Source: Rhizomys pruinosus (taxonomy: Eukaryota; Chordata; Mammalia; Rodentia; Spalacidae). From it: a DNA stretch of 64,000 nt. Under the pieces are notes generated by a model. It ran no database searches, had not been told where the DNA came from, and saw only the letters and a program-made list of their open reading frames with translations. The DNA lies in NCBI GenBank assembly GCA_009823505.1, contig VZQC01011955.1, positions 412,770 through 476,769 on the forward strand, read 5' to 3'. Positions 1 through 11,764 of the stretch are shown in pieces. Within the stretch, counting starts at the first letter, position 1. Each line of letters opens with the position of its first letter. Position numbers and translations under genes: made by a program.

Positions 1-525
1 GAGAGCTGTAGGCACAGGAGTAAACCTCTAAGGCAGGGAAGGCCAGCGGCTGTGTGTATCTGTGAGCTTTTCATTTTTTGTGTGCCATAATTTTGCCTTC
101 TAAAGGCTCAAGGTAGGGGGTGTGGGGGTGTGTTAGATGCAGGCTGGAGTCACAGTGTGATCCTTTGATCCTGGCTGGAGATAGAGGGTAAGGGTAAATC
201 ACATTACCAGTACTAGCTTTGCATGGGCACTAAGTAAGGATGGCTTGGAGGATTGGGGGAACTCATAGGACACCCATGGGTGCCCCTAAGGTTGGAATGA
301 AAAAGGCATTAGTTAACATTGAGTGTGTGTGTTAGCTGCCAGTCATAGTGCTGACATTTAAATTTCACCATTTTGCTACGAGATAGTATTACAAGGAGAA
401 CATCTTTGACCTGGATATCCAAAATCCAAAAGTGATTTCTAAAGCCTAAAGCTTTTTGAGCACTAATAGATTCCACAAGTAGAAAATTCCATACCTTGCC
501 TCATGTGATAGTCAGAATGCTGATG

Positions 526-733
526 GGGGCTGGAGAGATGGCTCAGTAGTTAAGAGCACTGGTTGTTCTTGCCAAGGACCTGGGTTTGATTCCCAGCACC
601 CTTATGGCAGCTAACAACTGTCCATAACTCCAGTTCCAGGGAATCTGACACCTTCTTCTGACCCCTTTGGGCATTGCAGAACACAGATGCAGGCAGTACA
701 GTCACACACATAAAATAAAAATAAATAGAATTA
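526..733 (+). mobile_element. B2 SINE
   Basis: Starts ggggctggagagatggctcag, has the tRNA-like B box region gggtttgattccc, then the B2 body and an A-rich AATAAA-type tail. It lacks the 17-bp duplication, so it is of an older or simpler subfamily. Confidence 0.9.
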
Positions 734-954
734 AAAATGCATATGCACCAAATTAGTGTATATAATTAGTTTTGGACTTGTGTGTATAAAACATAAATGA
801 GTTATGTTTCCACTTGGGTCTCATCTCTAGGATAGTGCATTATGCATATGCAAGTATTCCAAATTCAAAACAATGCCCACATCGAAAACACTTCTGCTCC
901 GACACATCTATATAAAGAATACACCATATGTATCATGACATTCATCTGTACATA

Positions 955-1070
955 AGAAAATGGAGGCTCAGAGAAGGACTTATAACTTATGTGAGATCTC
1001 ACAGACATTAATTAACTGGGTAGAATTTGAGCTGGGCAGTTTGACTCTCGATTTTAACCACTGTGCTCTT
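955..1070 (+). mobile_element. MIR fragment
   Basis: The phrase aaaatggaggctcagagaagg, followed by a tcacagac...gagctgggcag stretch, matches the MIR core order. It is diverged. Confidence 0.5.
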
Positions 1071-1734
1071 CTGTTCTCTGTTAAGTTCCGGAGGGTGAGG
1101 CCAAGGTAGATTCTTATTGCCTCTGAGATCTCAGGAATTGCTAACTGTTAAGGAAGGTGTTTCTCCTTGGTCATTTTATTTTCCCAGGGGGCATTCAGGT
1201 ATAAAGCAGCTCTAGTGGCCTAAACAGGCCCTGTTTTACAGAAGCTGAGAACTTCCCAAAGCACAGTGCCCCAGGAGGCTAATGACCCTAAGTTCCCTTT
1301 TCTCCTAGCATCAGGACTTGTGCTGAGATAGCCCTACTCTCTTCTCTCGCTGCCTCCCGCACAGCACACAGAGGGCATACTGCTACAGGTGACTTCTAAG
1401 ACTTGACTAGCTTTTGTTTCTCCTAGAGCCACTATCTCCTCTTCATTTTAACTGCTTCGGAAATTCTTCCACCTCAAACCCTCAGACTTCTCCAGCAGGA
1501 AGTTTAGCTGTGCAAGACCTAGTTACACTGGATCTAGCTAGGCTCCCATCTGTCTGGCTTTCCTCCTGCTGGGCAGCTTCTCTTCATCTCCAGGTCTCTG
1601 ATGTTCTATTGCATCTTCTCGTGGTCATTTCCCACTCTGACTCTAACCATTTTGTCTCCTATTCACCCCCCTGCTCAGCTGGATCCACTTCTCTGATTGC
1701 CTTATGGATTGTGCTATTTTTTTGTATTTCGTTC

Positions 1735-1946
1735 TGAGACAGGGTTTCATGTAGGCCAGATTGGCCTCAGACTCATTATGAAGCCAAGGATGACTTGAAC
1801 TTCTGATCTCTCTGTTTCTACCTCCTAAATTCTGGGATTACTAGCATGTGATACCATGCTCAGTTTTATGCAGTTCTGGGGCTCGAACAGAGGGCTTTGT
1901 GCATGCTAGGCAAGCACTCTACCAACTGAGCCATATTGCTAGCCCT
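1735..1946 (-). mobile_element. B4 SINE (B1 plus ID-like fusion)
   Basis: A diverged B1 in reverse (gagacagggtttcatgtagg) is followed by the ID-like half (ctggggctcgaacagagggc...gcaagcactctaccaactgagcc). This is the B4 arrangement read on the minus strand. Confidence 0.75.
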
Positions 1947-1959
1947 TGGACTCTTTTTT

Positions 1960-2088
1960 GAATGCAGGGTATTACTAGTTAGCCCCGACTGACCAGGTAA
2001 CTTACTAGGTAGCTCTGGCTGGCTTTGAACTCACAATCCTGTCTCTGACTTCTGAATGCTGGGATTACAGCCTGTCCCAGCATGCCTG
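1960..2088 (-). mobile_element. B1 SINE, diverged
   Basis: Reverse B1 landmarks gctggctttgaactcaca and tgctgggattacagcc are visible, ending in the reversed B1 head agcatgcctggttt. Confidence 0.65.
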
Positions 2089-2389
2089 GTTTATGTGGAC
2101 TGCTGCTCTTTGACTCCCTCCGAGCTGCCCATGGTTCCTCTGTGTCTAGCACCATGGATATTGCCCCGAAGCAACCCTGGTGCATTTCTGTATTCTAGTG
2201 ACTGTTTGGCTTCACTGCTTGGATGGCTTTATTCACTTCAAACAGCAGATGAGTTTATCTGCTGTTTATTTGCTTCTGCCCTCAACTCTGCAAGAGGTTT
2301 CACATGTATACTGTGGGGTTAGGGGTGGCATGGAGAGGGGAAGAAAGCCAATCAACTACTGAATAACAAGCAACACACAGCTAGCTAAC

Positions 2390-2590
2390 TTAGACTTAAT
2401 ATTTATCATGTGTCAGGATTCTAAGCCCTTTATGATATCTGTCTTCAAAGAAACCTTTGAGTTATGTAATGTCCCTGCCTTAAAGATAAGGAAATAGTAC
2501 AGAGAATCTAAGTAACTTGTCCAAGGTTACACAGAGGTGAGAGGTTGAGTCAGAAAGCATTTCCTTATGCTCAACACTCCTGAAGGCTGT
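2390..2590 (+). mobile_element. MIR element
   Basis: The classical MIR core taagtaacttgtccaaggtt, followed by acacagaggtgagaggttgagtcag, lies at about 2510-2560. The preceding 'atcatgtgtcaggattctaagccctt' is the MIR 5' part. Confidence 0.7.
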
Positions 2591-3123
2591 TGGTTAACAA
2601 GTCAAAGATGAGACACTTACACAGACACACACCTTGGTACCATACACTGCCTTTTCTCTCCCTTTCCCCTTCCAAAGAACCTGTCATCTATATTCACTGA
2701 GAGTCTATAAGTGACTCCTCAAACTCTTCTTTCTTTCAGATTCTCTGTAGTTCTGTAAATCTCCTGGTTCACTGCCTTCTTCTCAGTTTACAGTCAGTAC
2801 TCAGACTCTAGGAAGAAGGGATTTCTCCTTTTTGGCAAAGGTATTTGATGGCACATTTGTATCTTGGTACAGGAAGAAAGATCAAGCTGCTTAGTCTCAG
2901 ACATCACCAGATGAATGTTGCTGCTCAGAACTACAACTCCCAGAATGCTTCACCAGGAAAGTTTATCTGAGCAGGGTTTGAAAGAGGCACACTAGCTCTT
3001 TTGTATCTGACTTCCCAGGAGGCTGCTGCCTTGAAGGCTCTACAGTCCTGCCTCAGAGCTGTGCCTGGGGAACACGAGACTCTACTTACCACATCTCCTT
3101 CCACTGTGTTGTCAAAAAAAAAA

Positions 3124-3244
3124 TACTCAGGAGGCAGAGGCAGGCGGATCTTTGTGAGTTCAAGGCCAGTCTGGTCTATAGAGTGAGTTCCAGGACAGCT
3201 GGGGCTACAGGGAGACCCTGTCTCAAAAAGACCAAAAAAAAAAA
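3124..3244 (+). mobile_element. B1 SINE, 5' truncated
   Basis: Begins at ctcaggaggcagaggcagg and runs through the body to gaccctgtctcaaaaagacc plus an A tail. The head (about 30 nt) is missing. Confidence 0.85.
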
Positions 3245-3824
3245 GCATTTGGGTCTTTTCCCCTCCTTAACTTAGTGTGTTAATGCAGTGATTAAGGAGT
3301 TTGAAAGTAATACCTAGGGTAAAGTAATTAGTAAGGATAATTGCCCTAGAGAGAGAAGCATTTCTCTCTCTCCTTTTCACTAAATATTAGGCAAAATGAA
3401 ATGAGCCGGAGAAAAGTGAACTTCAAGTTTTTAGTTTCAGAAGGTAATGTATAGGTGATAGAGCCTATTTCATAAGGAGTTAGATCTAGTTCTTTCCGCT
3501 GAATAGCAATGTGTAGGCCTCTTACACATTCTGCATCAGTTTCTCCATGTTTAAATATAATTTTGCTTTCTGTCTTTTTCCTCAGAATTATATATTCATA
3601 ATATATGTTATATGTTATATGCCACTCCTGTCATTGAAGCCTAATGCAATCCCCTCTCTCCTACATTGCCATGGCCTCCAGGTTGTCTGTTCTGTAGCAA
3701 ACAGTACTTGGAGTTCAAGGTGTGAGTCACTTTGTGAAATACACACAGATGCTTCTGCTAAGAAAGCATGCTTATTAAATATTGTCCACACACATTTTCC
3801 ATCCAGAGATGTATGGCTTGTTTC

Positions 3825-3945
3825 TGTTTGTTTGTTAAGTAACCCTGGATGGCCTGGGACCCACTATGAAGTCTGTAAGTTGTGTAGTTCCTCCTGCCCC
3901 TCTCCTGTGAGTCTGGAATTACAGGTGTGCACCACCATACCTGGT
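3825..3945 (-). mobile_element. B1-related SINE, diverged
   Basis: Reverse B1 pattern: taaccctggatggcctggg, then gaattacaggtgtgcaccac. Heavily mutated. Confidence 0.5.
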
Positions 3946-4789
3946 GACAGCTCTTTAAGAAGCAAGTAGGTTGGAGAGACCAGTGGGATCCTGATGATCA
4001 TGGGATTGGTTTCTGTGTGGTTTTGAAACAGAATATCCTCCTTTGTGGGTACCAACTTTCTGCTGTCCATCTGCACATTTGACTCTTGGTCCAAGAACAC
4101 AGAGAGGTTTACAGAGGGGAACTTGCCGGGCTTCTGAGTAGAGAGCATGTGGTATCTGTAGAGCGGCATGGGCCCCATGCTGTTGGATTTTTGAGGCGGT
4201 CTATTGGGTAACTTTTATCTAGTGGGATAGAGGACTTTTGCCCATTTCCAGTTCATTGATCTATGACTATAGGTTAGGGTTTGTAAAGCCTAACTGGTGA
4301 GTTACCTAAAACCATTCATTGACCTAAATTCTGCTTCTGGTTAACCATCTCTCAGCCAAAAGTCTGAAATTCAAAATCATCCCAAATGTGAGATTTTTGA
4401 GTGGTTTTGATTTTGGAGCACTTAGATTTTTGGATTAGGATGGTCATCCGGGAAAGCCTATGTCGTCCCCAAATCTGATGCACTTCCAGGCCTGACCCCA
4501 TTTCTGATCCCAAGCATTTCAGATAACGGAGACTCAACACATACTTTTCAGAATGCACGTACTGTGTGTGATGGCAGGAAAAATGACCTCAGGGCTCCAA
4601 GATAGGCATCTCTCCCTCCTCCTTCTTCATTTTAACCTGGATAGTTGAGTTAAAATTTGGTAAGGCAGCTTATTCTCCTTTCAGCCTAAAGTGAACATGA
4701 GTAAATATTGTTTTTATTTATTTATTTTTGATTGTTTTTATCTAAAAGTAATTTTCACTGTATACAGGAAATGCCTTGCATATTTACTT

Positions 4790-4872
4790 GTTTATTATTT
4801 TTGAGCTAGCATCTCACTCTGTAGTCCACTTCCTTAGCCTTCCAAGTGCTTGGACTTGCCACCATACCAGGC
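4790..4872 (-). mobile_element. B1-related fragment
   Basis: Reverse B1-like landmarks (gagctagcatctcactctgtag, ccaagtgcttgg) with an internal deletion. Confidence 0.4.
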
Positions 4873-5004
4873 TTGGGAGAGTCCTTTAAAGGTGCACAGT
4901 AATCTTTGAATATTCCTACTTTTCCCTTAATTTTGCTAATGCTTTGTATTATAATTTTCCCACTTAAAAAACATCTCAAAGAGAATTACCAGATTAATGG
5001 GCAT

Positions 5005-5145
5005 GGGAATGGTGTTCTATGCCTTTAATCCCAGCAATTGGGAGGCAGAGGCAGGCAGATCTCTTAGTTCAAGGCCAGCCTGGGCTTCATAAGAGTATAC
5101 TAGCTCAGCTAGGGCTGCATATGAGATCTTATCTCAAAAGAATTT
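5005..5145 (+). mobile_element. B1 SINE
   Basis: Head gggcatgggaatggtgttctatgcc, cctttaatcccagcaattggg, body and a short A-rich end. Confidence 0.75.
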
Positions 5146-5159
5146 TAATTTTTAAAATT

Positions 5160-5340
5160 TCATTTATTATGATTAATTTTTGATGTGGTAGCATGTGAGT
5201 GCATGTGAGCCTGTGTATGCCACAGCACATATGTGGACAGTTTTCAGGAGTTGGTTACTTCCTTCCACCATGGTTTCTGGGCTTGAACCCAAGTTATCAT
5301 GCTTTCATGACAAGCACCTACTGAGCCACCTTGCTGGATA
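5160..5340 (-). mobile_element. B3/B2-type SINE, diverged
   Basis: Reverse tRNA-like end (tgaacccaagttatcatgc...ctactgagccaccttgctgg) preceded by a TG-rich body, as in B3 elements. Confidence 0.55.
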
Positions 5341-5429
5341 TTTATTCATTCATATAATCCCTCAGCCTCCAAAATATACTGGAATTAAAGTTATGAACCA
5401 CCTCTTCTGATTTTTAAATTGAAATTTGT

Positions 5430-5643
5430 TTATTTTATTTTTGAGATAGGGTCTCATAGCTCAGATTGGCCTCAGACTTGCTATGCAGCATAGGATGACC
5501 TTGAACTTTTGATCCCTCTTGTTGCTACCTCACAAGTGGTAGGATAATAGGCATGTGCTGTTTCATGAGGTGCTGGGGACTGAACCCAGGGCTTCATGAG
5601 TGCTGGGCAAGGATTCTACTAACTGAACTATATTTCTTGCTTC
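5430..5643 (-). mobile_element. B4 SINE
   Basis: Reversed B1 half (ttgagatagggtctcatagc) followed by the reversed ID-like half (ctggggactgaacccagggc...tactaactgaac), as in the copy at 1.7 kb. Confidence 0.7.
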
Positions 5644-6732
5644 TTGATTGGTGTTGATATTTTCTAACCTCTGCTTCAATAGTAATTGGCAACAGACTGA
5701 GGAAATCCAGTGACATGGTGGGAAACTGAGATTAGGAGGTTTATGGTGGGAGGGGTGTACTTAGTGCTAAGGGAGTTGAGTCTGGTTTTCACCTACTCAC
5801 TGTGATACCTTATCCAAGGAGATGATAGATCTGGAAACACAATTTATATTAAGAGGCCCTGGAGAGTGGTCAGTGTTATTTCTCTGGTCATTAAGCCAGA
5901 CCTCTAAGTGTTGTAAATGCTGGGACTAATGTTTCTTTTTGGGGGCTTTCAAATCATGTTATCTTTAATAATGTGGCAGCAATTCAAAAGATTAAAAAAT
6001 TATCATTTGTTCCCTTTAAGGGTGATATTCACCATGATTGAATCAAACAACCAGGATCAAAGGTAATGCTTACCTAGATTCCCAAGAGTGTATGTATGTG
6101 GTGAAGGTGGTGTTGTTTAAGAAGGCTTTATGGTTCACGTATTGACACATTTGGTTACTGAGTCTCCCACAGGGAGCAGATGGCTAAAGAGACATTGAGG
6201 ACCCTCTGAGGACAGGATGCAGTTGCTGGGTCACGAGTACTTTGAAGTGTTTCTTGATAGCTATTCAGTGTCAGGAGTATTTATCATCTGGAGAACTGAG
6301 CAGGTTGAGCTGAACAAGTCTGTTGTCTCATGGGGTGAAATTTCTTCAGTGCTATACACCATTTTCAAGTGGGCCCACAAAATACTGGAGAAACACGATT
6401 GTGGTTTAGCCAGTCTGTCTGCAGCCAGCTGCTTTTGCCTGGACTGTGGCGTCTTGGTTTTCTGTGACAGTTTTTTTGTAGCTATGCAGTTGCTCCTGAA
6501 CAAAGGAAGGTAATTGAAAAAATAAAGAGAATTGGAGGTGGGAATATATGAGTGACCATTCAGTCTATACCTTCTTTCTCACTTTTCAGTTAATCTCTGT
6601 CTCTTGCTTTGCTGGGTTTTTCAATGGTCTGGGAGCTGGATTTTGAGCACAGTGTAGGAGGAAGGGAGGAATTTGAAAAGGGAGCAAGGACATTTCTCTG
6701 AGAATCATAGCATTTTTTCCTTTTTTTACAAT

Positions 6733-6951
6733 TACATTTTTATTATTTTTATGTGTATGAGTGTACTGTCTGCATGTAGGTTGGCGCACCTGTGTCGTGC
6801 AATGCCATGGAAGTCAGAAGAGGGCATCGGATTCCCCTGGAACTGGAGTCAAAGACGGTTCTTAGCCGCCATGTGGGTGCTCGGAATCGAACCCGGGTCT
6901 TCTGCAAGAGTAGTCGGTGCTCTTAACTGCTGAGCCATCTCTCCAGCTCCT
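6733..6951 (-). mobile_element. B2 SINE
   Basis: Reads tgtgtatgagtgtactgtctgc to the reversed tRNA head (gaacccgggtcttctgcaag...gagccatctctccagctcc). No 17-bp duplication. Confidence 0.9.
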
Positions 6952-6959
6952 ATAATTAC

Positions 6960-6982
6960 ATTTTAAAGATTAGATTTATTTA

Positions 6983-7027
<45 letters not shown>

Positions 7028-7165
7028 ATGTCTGTACTGGTGTGGAGGTCAGAGGACAACTTGGGGAAGTCCATTCTCTCCTTCCATCATGCGGACCTTG
7101 AACTCAGATCTTCAGGCTTGGTCAGAATCCCCTTTATCAACTGAGCCATCCTCCTGGCCCAATGG
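6960..7165 (-). mobile_element. B3-type SINE with expanded TG tract
   Basis: A pure (TG)n at 6987-7026 is followed by ggaggtcagaggacaacttgg and the reversed head ending tgagccatcctcctggccc, the layout of B3 read on the minus strand. Confidence 0.7.
6987..7026. repeat. (TG)n microsatellite
   Basis: About 20 uninterrupted TG units inside the B3-type SINE. Confidence 0.95.
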
Positions 7166-7699
7166 CAGCACTTCTGTGGAAATGACCTTGGGAGGCTGAC
7201 ATCCTTCTATTGACTTACTGCCTTTTTTTTCTGGGCCTTAGATGAATAATTTGTGAAGTGAAGCTGTACATGTCCATTTACCCGTAGCTCTCTGTGGGTT
7301 TGAGATGATGAGCACAAGGGACTCTGTGTCTCTACAGCAGCCCAGATATCCTTGTGGACAGGAATATGTGGGCTGGAAGGTCCCGAGAGATGCCCGCGGA
7401 CATGAGTCTGGTTTTCTACACCCTACTCTCTGGGAGGTGGAGTGTATCTTACAGCTTTTGCAGGAAGGTTAGCACCTCCGTCTTGGGTCCTTGCTCAATC
7501 TTGCGTCCTTGCTCCTTTTAAAGGAGTGTTCGCTGCTCTTCTGGCACCGGCATACACTGAACACTGGCAGCGTGTTTTGAGTTGGTTCTTTCTTAATATG
7601 CTGTGCAAGGAGGAGTCCGGCAGCGCGGCATGATGAAGGTAGAGAGAGAGAAAATTGCTCCGTGTCTTCTTCCCTGGAGGCCTGAGCTACTCTGGCTGG

Positions 7700-8033
7700 T
7701 TCCCTTTCCCTGGTTGTCCCTGACTGAACAGCCTATCCCAAGCTGCTTCAGTTTAGCCGGCCAGAGAGGAAGCTGGAGTGCTGCAAGCTGAGCGGCCTGT
7801 CCCTGCCGGGCAGGAAACCTAGAGTGATGAATGGGGCTGGATGAAGTCATCCTGCTCCGCCAATCAGGCTGCTCCAACGGAGCCAGGGGCCTCTGCAGAT
7901 CCAGCCGGCCTGCTGGCTGCTCTCATGTACATTTAGACAGAGGCTGTGAGTCTCAGGGAGTGGAGTGGGGGTGTGTGAACCGCCCGCTCCCGGCTTCTGT
8001 GTAGGCCTCAGTCAGTCTGAATGTTATTGGAAG
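7700..8033 (+). promoter_or_regulatory. Candidate promoter and non-coding first exon with splice donor
   Basis: GC-richer, SINE-free block. A CCAAT box in good context (cgCCAATcag) lies at 7860-7864. About 170 bases downstream the segment ends in tattggaag followed by a strong donor, GTGAGT, with GT at 8034-8035. No TATA box is obvious, which would fit a dispersed start. An acceptor-bearing exon with an ATG begins 587 bases after this donor (8620), so the block reads naturally as a 5' untranslated first exon. The start site is not determined and the left boundary is arbitrary. The alternative is an ordinary GC-rich intronic stretch with a chance donor. Confidence 0.4.
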
Positions 8034-8502
8034 GTGAGTGGCTTCACAGGGCGAGCGCCTCTCCCTCTCCCTTCTCCACCTTGCTGCGCTGCCCGGCTCC
8101 TCCTTGCACAGCACCTGCTTTCATTTGAGTGCCTGCACCTTCACACCTGCCCCAGCCAACCCGAGCCTTCGCCCTTCCTGTACCCCAGTGCTGGCTCAGC
8201 ACCCACCAGCAGCCTCTACCCACACATGCCCCTCGCCCTGAGCTGTGGGGACCAGCTTGCAGTGATGGGAGGGCAGGGCCTCCACGCTATGTCCTCTTCC
8301 CCAGCAGGGGGAGCCTAGGGAGACCTACACTGGCCTCCTGAGACCATGTACCTGGGGAGGGGACATGCACTGACTGGGCCTTATGGGCATTTGTGGGTGC
8401 ACAGGGTGGCTGGCCCCACACCTGGCTGGGGACTCCAAGATGCCTTCCTGTTAGACCAACTGAGGAGGCCCCAGGAGGGCCTCTGGAGAGTGGAAGTAGG
8501 TC

Positions 8503-8534
8503 TCCCCCCCTCCCCCCCCCCCCCCCCCCCCCCC
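8503..8534. repeat. Poly-C tract
   Basis: A C7-T-C23 run just upstream of the candidate exon at 8620. Length in such runs is unreliable in assemblies. Confidence 0.95.
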
Positions 8535-8619
8535 GGCCTTCCAGAGGGGTGGTGTGCTCTTTCTGGGTGGACGTTTGTGACTCTGCCTTTTCTCCTTGGA
8601 TGGTGCCGCTGCTCCCTAG

Positions 8620-8663
8620 GCCAAGCCGGGATCATGGATCCGGCCGACATGGCGTCTGCAAAG
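8620..8663 (+). CDS. Candidate short 5' coding exon, start MDPADMASAK
   Basis: The segment is bounded by a pyrimidine-rich acceptor (ctgctccctag, AG at 8618-8619) and a donor GTAGGA (GT at 8664-8665). Inside, ATG at 8634 opens ten codons, MDPADMASAK, ending exactly at the donor, so the exon leaves in phase 0. It is CpG-rich (ccggccgac, ggcgtctg) compared with its surroundings, as 5' exons often are. The context agatcATGG has G at +4, a fair Kozak match; a second in-frame ATG lies five codons later. An upstream donor at 8034 gives a plausible 5' UTR exon, and the 51-nt exon at 28678 is open in the required phase. I do not recognise the protein. The poly-C tract 86 bases upstream may disturb the acceptor region. 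A chance ORF between two good splice signals cannot be excluded without conservation or transcript data. Confidence 0.45.
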
Positions 8664-8903
8664 GTAGGATGGAAATGCTGCCGGCCGCACTGTGCGTAAG
8701 TGGCTTTGCTCTGCCAGTTCCGCCTTTGGTTCACTCTCTCCCCTCCTCTCCCTCAGCCCAGCACTCATGAGCTTCCAAGGGCTGTCAGTGGAGGGACTTG
8801 ACCTCAGGAGAGGGGAGGGTGTGCTTGCAGGGTCCTACGTAGCACACTGGCCACCTCCTGCATCCACACATCAGAAAGCGTGGATGGAGGGGGCCAGGAG
8901 GGT

Positions 8904-8949
<46 letters not shown>
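8904..8949. repeat. (GT)n microsatellite
   Basis: About 22 GT units, uninterrupted after the first. Confidence 0.95.
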
Positions 8950-8950
<1 letters not shown>

Positions 8951-9699
8951 CGAGGGCATTTGCTTCTGTGTCTGCCCTTTTCTTTAGCTTTTCCTTAGGT
9001 TTTTTTTTTTTGTTGTTGTTAATCTTTCTCTTGTCCCCATTTGCCCCCTCCTGTACCGTCTCCTTCCTCTGACTCTTCCCACCCAAGCTTTCTTGATCCG
9101 TGGGTGTATCCCCACACTGCCCCTTACCTTCTGTGTTCTTTTTCCCTTGCTCTTGTATCAGGGTTGGGCGGGGTTTGTGTGAGCTGGACAGTCTTTGGAG
9201 CAGAGATGCCTCTCTTCTTGCAGCAGACTTTGGCCTTGGGATTGGTAAGGCCTTGGTGCAGAGAGGCAGGTGCAGTGCTGTTCCCTCTCCCAGCTCTTGG
9301 GAGCCCTAATGGTAGATGGGTCTGGGCCTCTCCAGGAAAATAGTGCTTGGGTGCTGCCTCTGGCTGAGCACACTAGAGGGTGTTCTTGAGTAGCTTTCCG
9401 ATTCTCTTGGATCCTGCTGGCAATTGGAAATTTGATTTTTTTGTGTATTTTTCAAACAAGGAGCCCCAGCTATTGGGCGTGGATGGGGACATCCAAGGGG
9501 GTTGAGTCTTAACAGTCCCTCCCCAGCCCCTGTATGGAAGGAGACAGCTGGAACATTTTAGTCCTTGATAGGGGCCTTGCTGTTTGGTGAAATGGCAGGG
9601 TCTCCTTTCTCTCAGAGGTGGAAGACTTGACGAGGCTCAGACTTTTGGAGCAGGTTGGGTATCCTGTGTTGTGTATGGAAGAGAGCACAGAACAGAGGC

Positions 9700-10440
9700 C
9701 CAAGCAGCCAGGGTGCTGCAGGCAGTACTGTCTGGACAGGCCTCTGAGAATGACAAATCTGGTTTGTTACTCCTGTTACTTCAATGCTGTGTAGTTGGAA
9801 CCATGCCACTCAGCCTCTCTGAGTTTTCATTCATTCATCTATACCAGGGAAATAATTACATGCATCTGTTGTTTGAGATGAGATCCCTGAAGAAAGGAGC
9901 TAGAGCAAACAATGAGAATAAGCCTCTGAGGCCTGTTCTCCTTCCCTTCTTTCATGAGTATTTGAGTGCCCACTCTGCACACAGGATGTGCGAGGTACTC
10001 TGCCCCCCCTTGGCAGTGTGCACTGGAACTTTCGGGAGTGGGAACTGTGCTTGTGATTTGATCCAAAATGGCGTGCTGTGGACAGCTTGCTGTTTGGTTT
10101 GAATGCTGCTGTCCTTGATGTGTGTGATGTTGGAGTCTTGCTTGTCTGCAGGCCATCCAGCTGTTGAAGCTGTAAATGGTTTGTCCTCAACCTGCTGGTT
10201 CTCAGGGTGTGAGAGGTTTCCCTTAGCTCTGGGCAAGGGTGGCCTTGGGAGCACCAGTTCCCCAGTTAGTTTGGAGAGATGAGATTGTGTCTCTATTTGC
10301 ATGTGGAGGTAGAAACAGAGATAGCCTTATTTTCTTAAGCCTTTCCACCCCTGAGTCCAGATCTCAGGTCATCTCAGACACTGCATTTGGATCATTCCAG
10401 AGATTAGCATTTGCCTTTAGAATCCAGACCTACCTGAACT
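9700..10440. other. Unique non-coding stretch
   Basis: No repeat, splice pair or credible coding frame recognised. Open frames here overlap on both strands without features that favour coding. Confidence 0.5.
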
Positions 10441-10468
10441 GGTAATGTTCATACTTGGCACTTTTAAA

Positions 10469-10856
10469 TATATTTATTTTATTTTATTTATTTTTGTATG
10501 TGTATGAATGTACTGTCTGCATGTAGGTTTGTGCACCTGTGTCATGCAATGCCACGGAGGTCAGAAGAGGGTGTCAGATTCCCCTGGAACTGGNGATTAA
10601 ATCTCAAACCATTCATTCACTATTCACCATTCTTTGACAATGTGTTTATAGATACGTATGTTTCTTTTTTACTGTCTGCATGTAGGTTTGTGCACCTGTG
10701 TCATGCAATGCCACGGAGGTCAGAAGAGGGTGTCAGATTCCCCTGGAACTGGAGTTAAAGATGGTTCTCAGCCGCCATGTGGGTGCTGGGGATTGAACCC
10801 GGGTCCTCTGCTAGAGCAGCCGGTGCTCTTAACCGCTAGGCCATCTCTCCAGCCCC
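10469..10856 (-). mobile_element. B2 SINE interrupted by ambiguous base and repeated segment
   Basis: The insertion is flanked by a 19-bp duplication, catacttggcacttttaaa (10450-10468 and 10857-10875). Inside, B2 sequence runs to an ambiguous base (N, 10594), then about 76 bases not belonging to B2, and then B2 starts again. Bases 10511-10593 and 10670-10752 are identical over 83 bp. The single target duplication implies one insertion, so the inner repeat is secondary or an assembly artefact. Confidence 0.8.
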
Positions 10857-11075
10857 CATACTTGGCACTTTTAAAAACCTTCTTTGATCCAAGTGCTTTG
10901 AAATGAACAGTCATTTCAAGCATCTTCCATCAAGCTTTACAAGCCATGAAGCTCTGGATGGGCTTTATAGTAGAGAGTCCATGAGCATCCTCCACACATA
11001 GGTGAATTTTTATATAGCATTACCTATGTGGTTTTGTGGAGACAGTATCTGTGGCTTCCATCAGCTCTACAGAAA

Positions 11076-11223
11076 GCGTGGTGGCACATGCCTTTAATCC
11101 TAGCACTCGGGAGGCAAAGGCAGGCGGATCTTTGTGAGTTCAAGGCCAGCCTGGTCTTGTGAGTTCCAAGACAGCTGAGGCTATAGGGAGACCCTGTCTT
11201 GAAGAGACCAAAAAAAAAAAAGA
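11076..11223 (+). mobile_element. B1 SINE
   Basis: Complete body from gcgtggtggcacatgcctttaatcc to ccctgtcttgaagagaccaaaaa, of the cggatctttgtgagttc subfamily, with a small deletion after 'cctggtct'. Confidence 0.9.
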
Positions 11224-11764
11224 AAGCTTATAACTCAAAGTTGAATCATCTCGAATTCATCCAAGATGCTTCCAAATGGAGCTTGATAGGGTAGACCAGG
11301 TTAAAAGTTCAGATACAGAGAGAGTCTGTTAAGGCTGGATGCCCTGGATCAATGAGAATGTCAGTAGCTGAGTGAAAATTCATATGGTAACTTACTGTTC
11401 TAAACACATCAAATAACTTTACCTTAGCCTCTTTGTTTTATTTGTGAGATACTCCTTTTAGAATTTTCTCCAGCTCCAATGCACTGGGCTAAGTTACTTA
11501 CAGAATGATGTAGCTTTTTGATGGAGGTGTGGTCAGTCCTGATGACTGCATCGTTATTTGGCTCTGTTCATTTCCGAGAGGAGGACTTTGGAGGTGTGAC
11601 TTCATTTCCGGGAGTCTGGATTCTGAGGTTCTGTTGTAGTGCCACCTATTTCCTTTCTATAAGGTTTTACTCATGTCTTGATCTATTAAGATATATAAAT
11701 GATAAATTGTGTCCACACAGTTTTTAATCTCAGCCTTGAGAAAAGAGGCTGGAAGTCTCAGTCC

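Noticed and set aside
526..600. tRNA-like sequences at B2/ID/B4 heads
   Set aside because: These are SINE heads with B2/B4 bodies, not functional tRNA genes.
8371..8734. 117-125-codon frames over the poly-C tract on both strands
   Set aside because: Driven by poly-Pro/poly-Gly from the C-run. Only the 10-codon splice-bounded part is considered.
9584..10102. 172-codon open frame on the + strand
   Set aside because: Competing frames of similar length on the opposite strand, no splice or start context, and no recognisable domain. Likely chance.
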